A stretch of DNA of 36,839 bases, taken from Candidatus Staskawiczbacteria bacterium. Its GTDB lineage: Bacteria; Patescibacteriota; Minisyncoccia; Minisyncoccales; Staskawiczbacteraceae. The DNA lies in the NCBI GenBank assembly GCA_903885445.1, contig CAISIO010000016.1, positions 1 to 36,839 on the forward strand, given 5' to 3'. Positions 16,524 to 24,187 of the stretch are shown piece by piece; the stretch's first letter is position 1; each line of letters begins with the position of its first letter. The translations under genes and the position numbers were made by a program. The notes beneath the pieces were generated by a model. That model made no database searches and was not told where the DNA came from. It was given only the letters and a program-made list of their open reading frames with translations.

Positions 16524-16982
16524 TTATCTTTTAACTGTATTATTTTGCGCGGAAGTGTTTGTTTCAAGGGTTGGCTGTAAGCCCTGTTGGTAGTACGGGG
16601 AAAAAGGATTGTCTCTGCCAATTTTCGCCTCTTTAAGTTCGGACACGGACAGCCCGCTGTTTTCTAAAATCGCCATGGCCGCTTCCTTCGAAGCAGCCGT
16701 TATAAAGCCAGTTTTAAAACTATTTTCTTCATCAGTGGCTTCATAGCTGTATTGTGTCTGCATTTTAGCGAACGGCTGGAGACTTTTAAACTGGGCTGAA
16801 TCTAAAATCTTCGTATCAACATTGACTTTCGGCTTGTTAAAAACCAGAGTTGCCGGGACTTCTTTCGGGCTCGACAGGAAAACACCGAAAAAAACAACTG
16901 CAATAAACAGCAGAAACATTACTGTAATTCCCAGGAAAAAAGTTTTTTGCCGTTGTTTTGGTGATATAAAAACTACTGCCAT
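16524..16982 (-). CDS. Small pilus-operon membrane protein with a PilC-N-terminus-like module
   Basis: 152 residues with one N-terminal membrane helix (TFFLGITVMFLLFIAVVFFG). After a linker, residues ~85-125 (SYEATDEENSFKTGFITAAS, then KEAAMAILENSGLSVSELKE) resemble the N-terminal beta module of the PilC encoded in the same operon. The next stretch, GRDNPFSPYYQ, is like the (R)DPFxP motif near the end of PilP/PilO-type proteins. It sits between pilO-like and pilB, where a PilP-type alignment-complex subunit might be expected. Inferred role: link between the PilN/PilO complex and the motor. No confident family name. Confidence 0.7.
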   Translation of the reverse strand: MAVVFISPKQRQKTFFLGITVMFLLFIAVVFFGVFLSSPKEVPATLVFNKPKVNVDTKILDSAQFKSLQPFAKMQTQYSYEATDEENSFKTGFITAASKEAAMAILENSGLSVSELKEAKIGRDNPFSPYYQQGLQPTLETNTSAQNNTVKR

Positions 16983-16983
16983 T

Positions 16984-17550
16984 TTAGTATGAATGCGTTT
17001 TAACTTGCAGGCTGAAATTGTACATTTGTTGCGTTTGGGGCTGCGGATTTAAAGATGCCAGCGATGAGCCCGATCCGAAAGAAATATTTGTAACCTCGAA
17101 AATGCGGGATGATTTTTCCAAAGCAATAATAAACTTTTCTAACGACGCATAGTCTCCAACAAGGTTTATTGAAAAAAATAAATCCTTAATTGCGCCGTTA
17201 CTGCTGTCCTGCGCGCTGCTCAAGGCCGATTTAGATAAAAACAAACTTTTCAAAATAATCCCGTTTTCCGTTGCCATTTTTTGTACCGCGTAAACAAGCC
17301 CTCCCAGATTGGAATCTTGAGGCAGCGCGTCGTCAATTTTTTGGATTTCAGCTTTCCGGCTTTGCAAATTGGCATAGGTATTAGCTATGGCATTATAATA
17401 TTCAAATTCCGCGTTGTACTCCGCATTTTTTTGGGCAAGGTCTGTTTGTAATTTACCAAACGCCTTGTACTCCGGAGCCACCAAAAAGAATATCATTAAT
17501 ATAATGATGAAAAGCGCTACTGCGATTGTGATGGGTCGGTCGATTTGCAT
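16984..17550 (-). CDS. pilO: PilO-like type IV pilus alignment protein
   Basis: 188 residues. A short cytoplasmic start (MQIDRPIT) leads to one membrane helix (IAVALFIIILMIFFLVAPEY). A coiled coil (~35-85) and a ferredoxin-like alpha/beta domain follow, with GDYASLEKFIIALEKSSRIF matching the conserved PilO GxYxxLxxFxxxLE pattern. PilO pairs with PilN across the inner membrane. It lies 1 nt before the next gene and 2 nt after the PilN-like gene. Confidence 0.85.
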   Translation of the reverse strand: MQIDRPITIAVALFIIILMIFFLVAPEYKAFGKLQTDLAQKNAEYNAEFEYYNAIANTYANLQSRKAEIQKIDDALPQDSNLGGLVYAVQKMATENGIILKSLFLSKSALSSAQDSSNGAIKDLFFSINLVGDYASLEKFIIALEKSSRIFEVTNISFGSGSSLASLNPQPQTQQMYNFSLQVKTHSY

Positions 17551-17552
17551 AA

Positions 17553-18155
17553 TTATTGTTGGATTGCGGGCTGGTCCGAAGGCGTGCTATTTGTTAAAAT
17601 CGGAGACGCCGAGGAAAGATAGTCAAATATGCTTTGGTCTAACATAATGTCCATACTGAACTGGATTCTGGCAGAATCCCCCAGCGAAGTATTCAGATTG
17701 CCGATGTTTTTAATGTATTTTTTGTTGCTTTCACTTTCAAGAACCGTCACTTGCCTGGAAAATGCGTCCATGCTGTCGGCCTCGCCAGACAACTGGACTC
17801 CGTTGTTTTTTTCATCCAAGCCAAACTGCTTGAACCAAATATTCGGCATTGTCTGTTTTTCCATAAAAGCGAAAACATTCGAAGCAAACTCGTGGCTCTT
17901 TAACAAGCCAGCGAAATCGCCAATCTTTTTTTGGTAGCCGATAACTATCTGCTCGTATTCTTTTTGCTGGTTTGTGCCCACTCCCTGCAGTTTAACGGCT
18001 TCTTTTTTTATGTCGCTTTTTACCATATTATTTTTGACAAGAAAAATAAGCCAGCAAAACAATGTGGCTATCAGCAAAGATATCACAAAATAAAATATCA
18101 CATCCATCCACCAGAATTTTTTTTCCCTTAGTTGGAAAATTGTAGAAAAATCCAT
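17553..18155 (-). CDS. pilN: PilN-like type IV pilus alignment protein
   Basis: 200 residues. The N-terminus (MDFSTIFQLREKKFWWMDVI) is cytoplasmic. The helix LLIATLFCWLIFLVK and a coiled-coil stretch with KEYEQIVIGYQKKI follow, then an alpha/beta domain. A canonical PilN INLLP motif is not obvious, so the name rests on topology and on position between pilM and pilO. PilN binds PilM through its cytoplasmic N-terminus and PilO through its periplasmic part. Confidence 0.75.
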   Translation of the reverse strand: MDFSTIFQLREKKFWWMDVIFYFVISLLIATLFCWLIFLVKNNMVKSDIKKEAVKLQGVGTNQQKEYEQIVIGYQKKIGDFAGLLKSHEFASNVFAFMEKQTMPNIWFKQFGLDEKNNGVQLSGEADSMDAFSRQVTVLESESNKKYIKNIGNLNTSLGDSARIQFSMDIMLDQSIFDYLSSASPILTNSTPSDQPAIQQ

Positions 18156-18194
18156 AGCTTATATTAATTATACAACGAATTGTCCGCGTGCGTA

Positions 18195-19310
18195 TTAAGT
18201 TTCAAGACCTCCCAACGCCACGCCCGTGGCTACAGAAAAGCTTGGCGCCATTTTTTCAAGGGTTTCTCCTAAAATGGGCGGGTATAAAAGCTCGGAAAAA
18301 CAATTGGGAATTTCAACTTTCTTTTTTAAAACTTCGGCGAAATACTCTTTCAAACCCGGCAAATTTGACGTACCGCCGGTTAAATAAATTGCGCCAACTT
18401 CCTTGCCCTCCTGCTGGTAAAAATCAGACAAAATCTTCTTTACTTCAATTAGCAACGGGTCGATTAAAAGATAAAGCGTTTTTGATATTTCTTCTTTTGA
18501 GGAAGTTAATCCTTCTTTGTTTTTTAGTTCCTCGGCTTCTACGTGGCCTAATCCTAAAGCGGAAGAAATGCTATAAGTCAGTTGGCTTCCCGCAAAATCA
18601 AAACTATAGCTCTTCTTTAAACTTTTCCTGTCAACTATATTTATTGTCGTACTCTGCACCCCTATATCCACTAGGCAAACGCAACCCCTGTCTTCCCTTG
18701 CCAGCGCCCTTGATAACCCCAAAGCTTCGGCTTCCACCGCGTAAAGATCAAGGCCAGCCTGCTGGGCGACTTTTTGGTAGTCCTGTATAATCTGGTTCGG
18801 AATTGCCACTAAGAATATTTTAAGCCCTGACTGCTTGTCGCCGGGAGTCCCCGAAATTAATTTCCAATCCAGGGTTGTTTCGGTTATCGGCAAAGGAATA
18901 TATTGCGGAGCATTGTAATAAACCGCTTCTTTTAATTCGCCCGCGCTCATTGGGGGCAATTCAAAAGAAGTGCAAAAAGTTGAAAAATCGGGAATTGAGA
19001 ATATAACTGCTTTTGTCCTTATTTTTGCCTCGTCTAAAACAGCTCTTATGGCCCTGGAAACGAAATAGTTGGACAACAAATAACTTCCCTTTTCAACACT
19101 TCTAAACGGCTCCTTATAAAGGGATACTGATTTGATTTCTCCATAGTTTTCCAATGTTTTCCCCTGGCCCCAACGCGATATTTCAACTACCTTAATAGAC
19201 GCGGTGCCCACGTCAATTCCAACCATTTTTTTGGGAAAAAACATCTTTAGCGGATTGGAAAAGATGTTCAATTTTTCTATATTAAAATTGCTTAGGAAAT
19301 TTGAAGCCAT
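18195..19310 (-). CDS. pilM: Actin-like pilus assembly ATPase PilM
   Basis: 371 residues. The actin/FtsA fold is shown by the phosphate-1 motif VGIDVGTASIKVVEIS (~30), the second phosphate motif CLVDIGVQSTTINIVD and the adenosine motif YLTGGTSNLPGL. The family binds the PilN N-terminus and organises the cytoplasmic side of the pilus machine. It is the first gene of the large operon; its start follows a TATAAT by 10 nt, giving a very short leader. About 25 residues precede the usual family start (MVGIDVG). Confidence 0.95.
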   Translation of the reverse strand: MASNFLSNFNIEKLNIFSNPLKMFFPKKMVGIDVGTASIKVVEISRWGQGKTLENYGEIKSVSLYKEPFRSVEKGSYLLSNYFVSRAIRAVLDEAKIRTKAVIFSIPDFSTFCTSFELPPMSAGELKEAVYYNAPQYIPLPITETTLDWKLISGTPGDKQSGLKIFLVAIPNQIIQDYQKVAQQAGLDLYAVEAEALGLSRALAREDRGCVCLVDIGVQSTTINIVDRKSLKKSYSFDFAGSQLTYSISSALGLGHVEAEELKNKEGLTSSKEEISKTLYLLIDPLLIEVKKILSDFYQQEGKEVGAIYLTGGTSNLPGLKEYFAEVLKKKVEIPNCFSELLYPPILGETLEKMAPSFSVATGVALGGLET

Positions 19311-19358
19311 ACTTATGTATATTATATAATGAAGTCAATAAAATAACACTGTGGATAA
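19311..19358. promoter_or_regulatory. Divergent pilM / comF promoter region with a DnaA-box 9-mer
   Basis: Minus-strand TATAAT (19321-19326) fits pilM, with a predicted start only a few bases before its ATG. Plus-strand TATAAT (19325-19330) can serve comF. Neither has a strong -35. TGTGGATAA (19350-19358), the complement of the DnaA box, overlaps the GTG start of comF. The two transcripts share this 40-bp gap, so the pilus and DNA-uptake genes may be co-controlled. Confidence 0.5.
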
Positions 19359-20112
19359 CAAAGAACAAAAAAACAAGGATTTTGTCCTGGACTTATTCTT
19401 CCCGAAATTTTGTTTGGGATGCCAAAAAGAGGGCTCTTATTTATGCGACGACTGCCGCGCGCTCCTGGATATTTCAGAATTCGATTATTGCCTCTGCCAG
19501 GTCCAAAAAGCGCTCAGGCCTTCCCGCCTGCTGCAAGACCCAAAAAGCGCCCAAAAAGATGGAAAATGCCAAAAATGCAGGAATAAAAATCTTTCCGGGC
19601 TATATTCCGCGCTTCCCTACAAAGAAAAACAGCTTACAAAAAAGTTGATTTACCAATTTAAATACCAGCCGTATCTAAAGGATTTAGCAAAAACTTTGGC
19701 CAGTATTTTAATCGAACATTTTATAATTTCCGGAAAAAACACCAACGAAATCTGGGAAAATGGAGTCTTAATCCCGATTCCCTTGGACAAAAAGAAACTA
19801 AAAATCCGCGGATATAACCAGTCAGAAGAAGTTGCGAAGGAATTATCAAAAGTCCTACAAATTCCCTTGATCGCGGATAATTTAATAAAAATAAAATCCA
19901 CAAAACCGCAAATGGAACTTTCGAAAGAGGAAAGAGAGAGAAATTTGGCGGGCGCGTTTATGATAAAAAATCCATCCGAATTGGCCGGAAAAAAGATATT
20001 CTTAGTTGACGATGTTTACACCACCGGCTCTACCATGGAAGAATGCGCCCGCGTCTTGAAAAATGCAGGCGCCAAATCAGTTTGGGGAATTGCAATCACA
20101 CGCGAGGAATAA
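19351..20112 (+). CDS. comF: ComF family protein / amidophosphoribosyltransferase-like
   Basis: 253 residues from a GTG start; an in-frame stop lies just upstream and no other start precedes the cysteine motif. The N-terminal zinc region has FCLGCQKEGSYLCDDC, then further cysteines including CQKCRNKN. The phosphoribosyltransferase domain includes LIPIPLDKKKLKIRGYNQSE and the PRPP loop IFLVDDVYTTGSTMEE. ComF proteins take part in the internal steps of natural DNA uptake, for which type IV pili are the external part; the pilus operon is divergent from it. Confidence 0.93.
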   Translation: MDNKEQKNKDFVLDLFFPKFCLGCQKEGSYLCDDCRALLDISEFDYCLCQVQKALRPSRLLQDPKSAQKDGKCQKCRNKNLSGLYSALPYKEKQLTKKLIYQFKYQPYLKDLAKTLASILIEHFIISGKNTNEIWENGVLIPIPLDKKKLKIRGYNQSEEVAKELSKVLQIPLIADNLIKIKSTKPQMELSKEERERNLAGAFMIKNPSELAGKKIFLVDDVYTTGSTMEECARVLKNAGAKSVWGIAITREE

Positions 20113-20123
20113 AACCAGAGAAT

Positions 20124-20160
20124 AAAAAACACAGAAGGAATTTTCCCTCTGTGTTTTTTT
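20124..20160 (+). terminator. Intrinsic terminator after comF
   Basis: AAACACAGAAGG pairs with CCCTCTGTGTTT around a short AT loop, followed by seven T. The arms are symmetrical enough (A- and T-runs on both sides) to also serve the convergent DUF805 gene. Confidence 0.88.
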
Positions 20161-20179
20161 GTCTGATAATTTTAAACAG

Positions 20180-20548
20180 TTATGCAGCCGCCTGGGTTTG
20201 GCCGTATTTTGCGTCGCCAGCTTTGGTTTTTTGAGCCAAAAAGACAATCAAAATAATCGTACCAATTAAAGGAATCAGGCCGATAAGAATCCACCATCCG
20301 CTGCGGCCTGTGTCGTGAAGTCTGCGCACAAGAACGGCAAGAGAAGGCAAAAGGACAGCCAGAGAATATATACCGCCCAAAACATCATTTGACGAGCCAT
20401 CTGCTGTTTTGCCAAAAATAAGGCCAGAAATTATGCCTATGATAATACTGATTATGACGTTATATAGAACGAACATCCAGTATTCTTTTCTTGTTGCACG
20501 TCCGCTGAACACCGCGTATTTTTTTAGAACTTCTACGTAATAATTCAT
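20180..20548 (-). CDS. DUF805 family membrane protein
   Basis: 122 residues. It starts MNYYVEVLKKYAVFSGRATR, the usual DUF805 beginning with FxGRAxRxEYW (here RKEYWMF). Three to four membrane helices are predicted. The family motif RRLHDTGRSGWW lies between helices. Function is unknown for the family. It is encoded 65 nt after the carbonic-anhydrase-like gene and may be read from its own promoter in the AT-rich gap. Confidence 0.92.
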   Translation of the reverse strand: MNYYVEVLKKYAVFSGRATRKEYWMFVLYNVIISIIIGIISGLIFGKTADGSSNDVLGGIYSLAVLLPSLAVLVRRLHDTGRSGWWILIGLIPLIGTIILIVFLAQKTKAGDAKYGQTQAAA

Positions 20549-20613
20549 ATTTTAGCTATTTATTTTTTTTGATTTTATTATTCTAATCGACCTTTACTTT
20601 TTTTATTATTCCA

Positions 20614-21021
20614 TTATACTACCCTCTCAACCGTCTGCCAATCGCCGTCAACCCACAACAAAATTACTTCCACCGGAAATCCAAATGCTTTTGCGGTTTC
20701 CCTTGCTTTTTTCAAGTGCCCAATTTGGACGTCTTTTTCTGTTGGATTTCCAGCGCATCCAAAATGCCCGATAATCGCAACAACTTTTGAGCCGTGGTGA
20801 TGCACGGAAATTTCAACTCTTTTTTTAATATTCTCTATTACTGCCTCGTCAGAATTATCCGCCAAAATTTTGTTTGGCCCCGGTTCGGTCACCATGTCCA
20901 CATAATCAACGCCGTAATTTTTCTTCATATAATCTTTCACGGCATCCTGCACTCTTCCGTCCATGCAATTTATCGCGCACGCAAACTTACTTGTGCCCCG
21001 AGGGGTATTATCTGTGCTCAT
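20614..21021 (-). CDS. Small beta-carbonic-anhydrase-like protein
   Basis: 135 residues. Two motifs match the beta-class zinc site: CMDGR (CxDxR) at ~18-22 and GHFGC (HxxC) at ~86-90. They would supply Cys, His and Cys to zinc, with the Asp-Arg dyad. The protein is shorter than ordinary beta-carbonic anhydrases (~200 residues) and lacks an obvious C-terminal region, fitting the short carbonic-anhydrase-like group. Activity is not assured. The gene starts 2 nt after the membrane protein at 21024-21449, so the two are an operon. Confidence 0.8.
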   Translation of the reverse strand: MSTDNTPRGTSKFACAINCMDGRVQDAVKDYMKKNYGVDYVDMVTEPGPNKILADNSDEAVIENIKKRVEISVHHHGSKVVAIIGHFGCAGNPTEKDVQIGHLKKARETAKAFGFPVEVILLWVDGDWQTVERVV

Positions 21022-21023
21022 GG

Positions 21024-21449
21024 TTATATTTTTTCTTTAATCAATTTTTGTAAAATAATTCCGGCCAAAAGCGCCTCCACCAACCCGCTGATTAGCCAAC
21101 TTGAAACAATTGCCAAAGAATAAGGCATACTGCTGTATGTCGCAAACATTCCGGGAATTGTGGCAATAATCCAGTAGGTTAAACCAAATTTCATTCCGCC
21201 CTTTATATTCTCGCCAAAAATGTTTTTTGTTTTATTCCAAAACCATGCCAGCAGAACTCCCACCAAAAACGGATGCACAAAAAACAAAAGCATTAACGGG
21301 TCTTTAAAAGACCTGAATAAATTAGGATTTTGGTATTCCGCTGTTATGGAAGGGAAAATCATGCCGAATATCTGGTTTACAACCTGCGACGCCAGAAAAA
21401 GCACTAACCCCGCGAGCAACCCCGACAAAATTACTTTTTTCGAATTCAT
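21024..21449 (-). CDS. Four-helix membrane protein of unknown function
   Basis: 141 residues, with four predicted membrane helices (residues ~6-30, 50-70, 88-108 and 112-135). The start is MNSKKVILSGLLAGLVLFLA. No catalytic motif is visible. It is translated just before the carbonic-anhydrase-like gene with 2 nt between them. I do not recognise a named family with confidence. Confidence 0.75.
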   Translation of the reverse strand: MNSKKVILSGLLAGLVLFLASQVVNQIFGMIFPSITAEYQNPNLFRSFKDPLMLLFFVHPFLVGVLLAWFWNKTKNIFGENIKGGMKFGLTYWIIATIPGMFATYSSMPYSLAIVSSWLISGLVEALLAGIILQKLIKEKI

Positions 21450-21514
21450 ATTTTGACTACTTAATTATATTTTTTTATTTTACCACTTTTTTGAAATAAC
21501 AGGTACAATGTAGT

Positions 21515-23035
21515 ATGGAAGATTTATTAAAAAAACATTTTGGATACGACACTTTCCGCCCGCTTCAAAAAGAAATTATTGAAAGAGTTTTACTTGGAAA
21601 AGATTCTGTGGTTTTGATGCCTACCGGCGGAGGCAAATCATTATGCTTTCAATTGCCCGCTTTGATTCTTGAAGGCGTGGCGATTGTTATTTCTCCGCTT
21701 ATTTCATTGATGAAAGACCAGGTAGATTCGCTATGCGCAAATGGTATTGCGGCAGATTTTATCAACAGCAGTCTTACTCCGAAAAAAATTGCCGAAGTGA
21801 TGGACCGTGCTCTTGAGGGAAAATTGAAAATTATTTATATTGCTCCCGAAAGGCTCAGCGTGCCAGGGTTTGAAGATTTTTTGCATTCGCTTTGCATTAA
21901 TGTTATTGCCATAGACGAGGCGCATTGCATTTCGCAGTGGGGACATGATTTCAGGCCCGACTACCGCAATTTAACAGTGCTGCGCGAGAACTTTCCCAAC
22001 ATCCCGATTATTGCGCTAACAGCCACAGCCACCGAAGATGTGCGCGAAGATATTGTAAAACAACTTTCTTTGCAAGACCACAAAATGTTTATTTCCAGTT
22101 TTAACCGTCCCAATTTAAGTTATGAAGTGCTGCCAAAAAAAGATTCTTTTGCTACGATTCTTGACCTCGTACGCAGTTATAAAAACGAGAGCGTAATTAT
22201 CTATTGTTTTTCGCGAAATGACACCCAGATAATGGTTGATAAATTAAATAGCCATGGCTTAAATGCGGCACCCTATCACGCGGGCTTAAACGCCAAAACC
22301 AGAAAAGAAAATCAGGAAAAATTTATCAAAGATGAGATCAATATTATGGTTGCTACCATTGCTTTTGGAATGGGAATTGATAAGCCCGACGTGCGTCTGG
22401 TAATTCACCATAGTTTGCCAAAATCCATTGAAGGATATTATCAGGAAACCGGGCGCGCGGGAAGAGATGGATTGCCGGCTCGATGCGTGCTCTTTTTTTC
22501 ATATGCTGACAAATTTAAACAAGATTATTTTATCAATAATATAAAAGACGACGACGAGCGTGAAAAAGCGCAAGAAAATCTCAGCCAAGTTTTACATTAT
22601 GGAGATTTAAACGGTTGCAGGCGTAAATTTTTGCTTAACTATTTTAACGAACATTACCCAGAGGAAAATTGCGGGAATTGCGACAGGTGCGTAAAAAAGC
22701 CTTCATTTAAAATTACTCCTCAATTATCGTCGATGGTTGGCGGAATAAGAATAGAAGAAATACAGCAACCCGATGACGACTTGTCTTTTCAAGAAGAATC
22801 CTACGATAAAATATTATTTGAAAAGTTAAAAACACTGAGGACCAAAGAAGCCCAGCGTTTGCATGTGCCGCCTTACGTGGTATTTGGAGATAAAACTCTA
22901 ATCCAAATGGCCCTGCATATGCCAAAAAATTCTGAGGAATTTTTGGAAATCTACGGCGTTGCAAACAAAAAGCTCGACCAATTCGGCGAGCAATTCATCC
23001 AGGTCATCCGTGAATATATTGACGAAAATATGTAG
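21515..23035 (+). CDS. recQ: ATP-dependent DNA helicase RecQ, compact form
   Basis: 506 residues, against ~600 for E. coli RecQ. Motif 0 (FGYDTFRPLQKEII), Walker A (MPTGGGKSLCFQLPA), DEAH (AIDEAHCISQWGHDFRPDY), motif III (ALTATAT), motif V (IAFGMGIDKPDVR) and motif VI (YYQETGRAGRDG) are intact. A zinc-binding helix-loop follows (CRRKFLLNYF, CGNCDRC). Only ~30 residues then separate it from a C-terminal HRDC domain (LRTKEAQRLHVPPYVVFGD), so the RQC winged-helix domain appears to be missing. A TACAAT -10 box ends 5 nt before the ATG, implying a leaderless mRNA. Confidence 0.95.
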   Translation: MEDLLKKHFGYDTFRPLQKEIIERVLLGKDSVVLMPTGGGKSLCFQLPALILEGVAIVISPLISLMKDQVDSLCANGIAADFINSSLTPKKIAEVMDRALEGKLKIIYIAPERLSVPGFEDFLHSLCINVIAIDEAHCISQWGHDFRPDYRNLTVLRENFPNIPIIALTATATEDVREDIVKQLSLQDHKMFISSFNRPNLSYEVLPKKDSFATILDLVRSYKNESVIIYCFSRNDTQIMVDKLNSHGLNAAPYHAGLNAKTRKENQEKFIKDEINIMVATIAFGMGIDKPDVRLVIHHSLPKSIEGYYQETGRAGRDGLPARCVLFFSYADKFKQDYFINNIKDDDEREKAQENLSQVLHYGDLNGCRRKFLLNYFNEHYPEENCGNCDRCVKKPSFKITPQLSSMVGGIRIEEIQQPDDDLSFQEESYDKILFEKLKTLRTKEAQRLHVPPYVVFGDKTLIQMALHMPKNSEEFLEIYGVANKKLDQFGEQFIQVIREYIDENM

Positions 23036-23037
23036 AG

Positions 23038-23122
23038 CGGAGGAGGTGAGACTCGAACTCACGAACCCCGTGAGGGGTTCCGGTTTTCAAGACCGGTGCA
23101 ATAGCCACTATGCGACTCCTCC
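23038..23122 (-). tRNA. tRNA-Ser (anticodon TGA)
   Basis: 85 nt on the minus strand. Acceptor GGAGGAG pairs with CTCCTCC, with G as discriminator. The anticodon loop CTTGAAA gives TGA, a long variable arm (class II) is present, and the T arm has GTTCGAGTC. CCA is not encoded. It is 5 nt downstream of the other tRNA-Ser and probably shares its promoter. Confidence 0.95.
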
Positions 23123-23127
23123 GAGTG

Positions 23128-23210
23128 CGGAGAGGGTGGGGCTCGAACCCACAAGACGGCAAGCCGTCAGAGATTAGCAATCTCTTGCAATACCATTATG
23201 CGACCTCTCC
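23128..23210 (-). tRNA. tRNA-Ser (anticodon GCT)
   Basis: 83 nt on the minus strand. Acceptor GGAGAGG pairs with CCTCTCC, with G as discriminator. The anticodon GCT lies in loop TTGCTAA. A long variable arm contains GACGGC/GCCGTC and the T arm has GTTCGAGCC. CCA is not encoded. The promoter at 23222-23250 lies directly upstream. Confidence 0.95.
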
Positions 23211-23221
23211 AATTGGGTTTA

Positions 23222-23250
23222 ATTCTAGCTTTAAAAACTGATAAAGTCAA
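23222..23250 (-). promoter_or_regulatory. Promoter of the tRNA-Ser pair
   Basis: Minus-strand TTGACT (23245-23250), a 17-nt spacer, then TAGAAT (23222-23227). The predicted start is a few bases before the tRNA-Ser(GCT) 5' end. Confidence 0.75.
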
Positions 23251-23251
23251 T

Positions 23252-23280
23252 TTGCAGAATACATAATTTTGTGCTATTTT
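23252..23280 (+). promoter_or_regulatory. Promoter of the DUF3298-type gene
   Basis: TTGCAG (23252-23257), a 17-nt spacer, then TATTTT (23275-23280) preceded by TG (extended -10 type). It lies back to back with the tRNA-Ser promoter. The gene also has a GGAGG Shine-Dalgarno ~10 nt before its ATG. Confidence 0.6.
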
Positions 23281-23300
23281 GAAGGCGGAGGAAAGAAAGC

Positions 23301-24053
23301 ATGAATTACAAAATAATCATTTTAACCGCAGTGTTGGTTGTTGCCGGATTGGCGGTGGGATATTTTTATGTTCTCCCTATTTTCAAAACCCATGAGCCGG
23401 ATGAAAATGCCGACTTAACTGAGATAAAAACAGATATTATTATACAAGATAAAAAAATAACCGACGAGACAAAGCCCTTTAAAATAGACATTGTTTATCC
23501 GCAAGTTGCAAGGCAGGATGAGTTTAATAAAATGGTCCAGGATATAATAGATAAAGAAATAAACGATTTCAAAAAAAATTCCTTGGAAAATGATACCGCA
23601 GTAAAACAAACCGACCCTGTAAGTTATGCAAAATATCCAAGAGAATATGATTTGCAAATCGGATACGACAAAGGTGTTGCTGATGAAAACACAATAAGCG
23701 TTGTTATAAATATTTATAACTTTGAGGGCGGAGCCCATGGAGCGAGCTATTCAAAAGCTGTAAATTATAATCCTAAAACAAAAAAAGAAATAAAACTGGC
23801 GGATTTATTTCCTAACGACCCGGACTATCTCAAAAAAATTTCCGGCTACTGCATCATAGACTTAACTTCGCAAATGACTAAAAGCGGGGCCGTAGATATG
23901 AGCAACACGGAATGGCTTCAAACAGGCGCGGGACCAACGGAAGAAAATTATTCTATTTTTCTTATAAATAAAGATCATATTACGTTTTACTTTCAGCAAT
24001 ATCAGGTGGCGGCGGGCGCGGCAGGAGACTTTAAGGTAACAATGCCAAGATAA
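23301..24053 (+). CDS. Membrane-anchored DUF4163/DUF3298 (RsiV/PdaC-like) protein
   Basis: 250 residues. An N-terminal anchor (YKIIILTAVLVVAGLAVGYF) is followed by an external domain. KIDIVYPQVARQDEFNKMVQ starts a DUF4163-like part. EGGAHGASYSKAVNYNPKTK and the closing FYFQQYQVAAGAAGDFKVTM are the marks of DUF3298, as in the lysozyme-sensing RsiV and in PdaC. No sigma factor or deacetylase domain is attached, so the role (ligand binding at the envelope) is open. Own promoter and Shine-Dalgarno visible. Confidence 0.82.
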   Translation: MNYKIIILTAVLVVAGLAVGYFYVLPIFKTHEPDENADLTEIKTDIIIQDKKITDETKPFKIDIVYPQVARQDEFNKMVQDIIDKEINDFKKNSLENDTAVKQTDPVSYAKYPREYDLQIGYDKGVADENTISVVINIYNFEGGAHGASYSKAVNYNPKTKKEIKLADLFPNDPDYLKKISGYCIIDLTSQMTKSGAVDMSNTEWLQTGAGPTEENYSIFLINKDHITFYFQQYQVAAGAAGDFKVTMPR

Positions 24054-24073
24054 AAACGTCGTAAATATAATAA

Positions 24074-24145
24074 GCCCTCGTGGTCCAATGGATAAGACGC
24101 AAGGTTGCGGACCTTGTAATGCAGGTTCGAATCCTACCGAGGGCA
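24074..24145 (+). tRNA. tRNA-Arg (anticodon GCG)
   Basis: 72 nt. Acceptor GCCCTCG pairs with CGAGGGC, with A as discriminator. Anticodon stem CAAGG/CCTTG holds loop TTGCGGA, giving GCG. The T arm has TTCGAAT and one C-A mismatch. CCA is not encoded. Most bacteria read CGU/CGC with an ACG (inosine) tRNA, so a GCG anticodon is unusual. A GC-rich gene starts 42 nt downstream. Confidence 0.92.
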
Positions 24146-24187
24146 CACAAAAGTCCCAAGTACCTTCACATAGGAAGGAGGTGCACC

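Noticed and set aside
24080-24187. N-terminal extension of the 24188 gene back into tRNA-Arg
   Set aside because: The extension would be encoded by the tRNA itself, and the Shine-Dalgarno at 24176-24186 fits the ATG at 24188.
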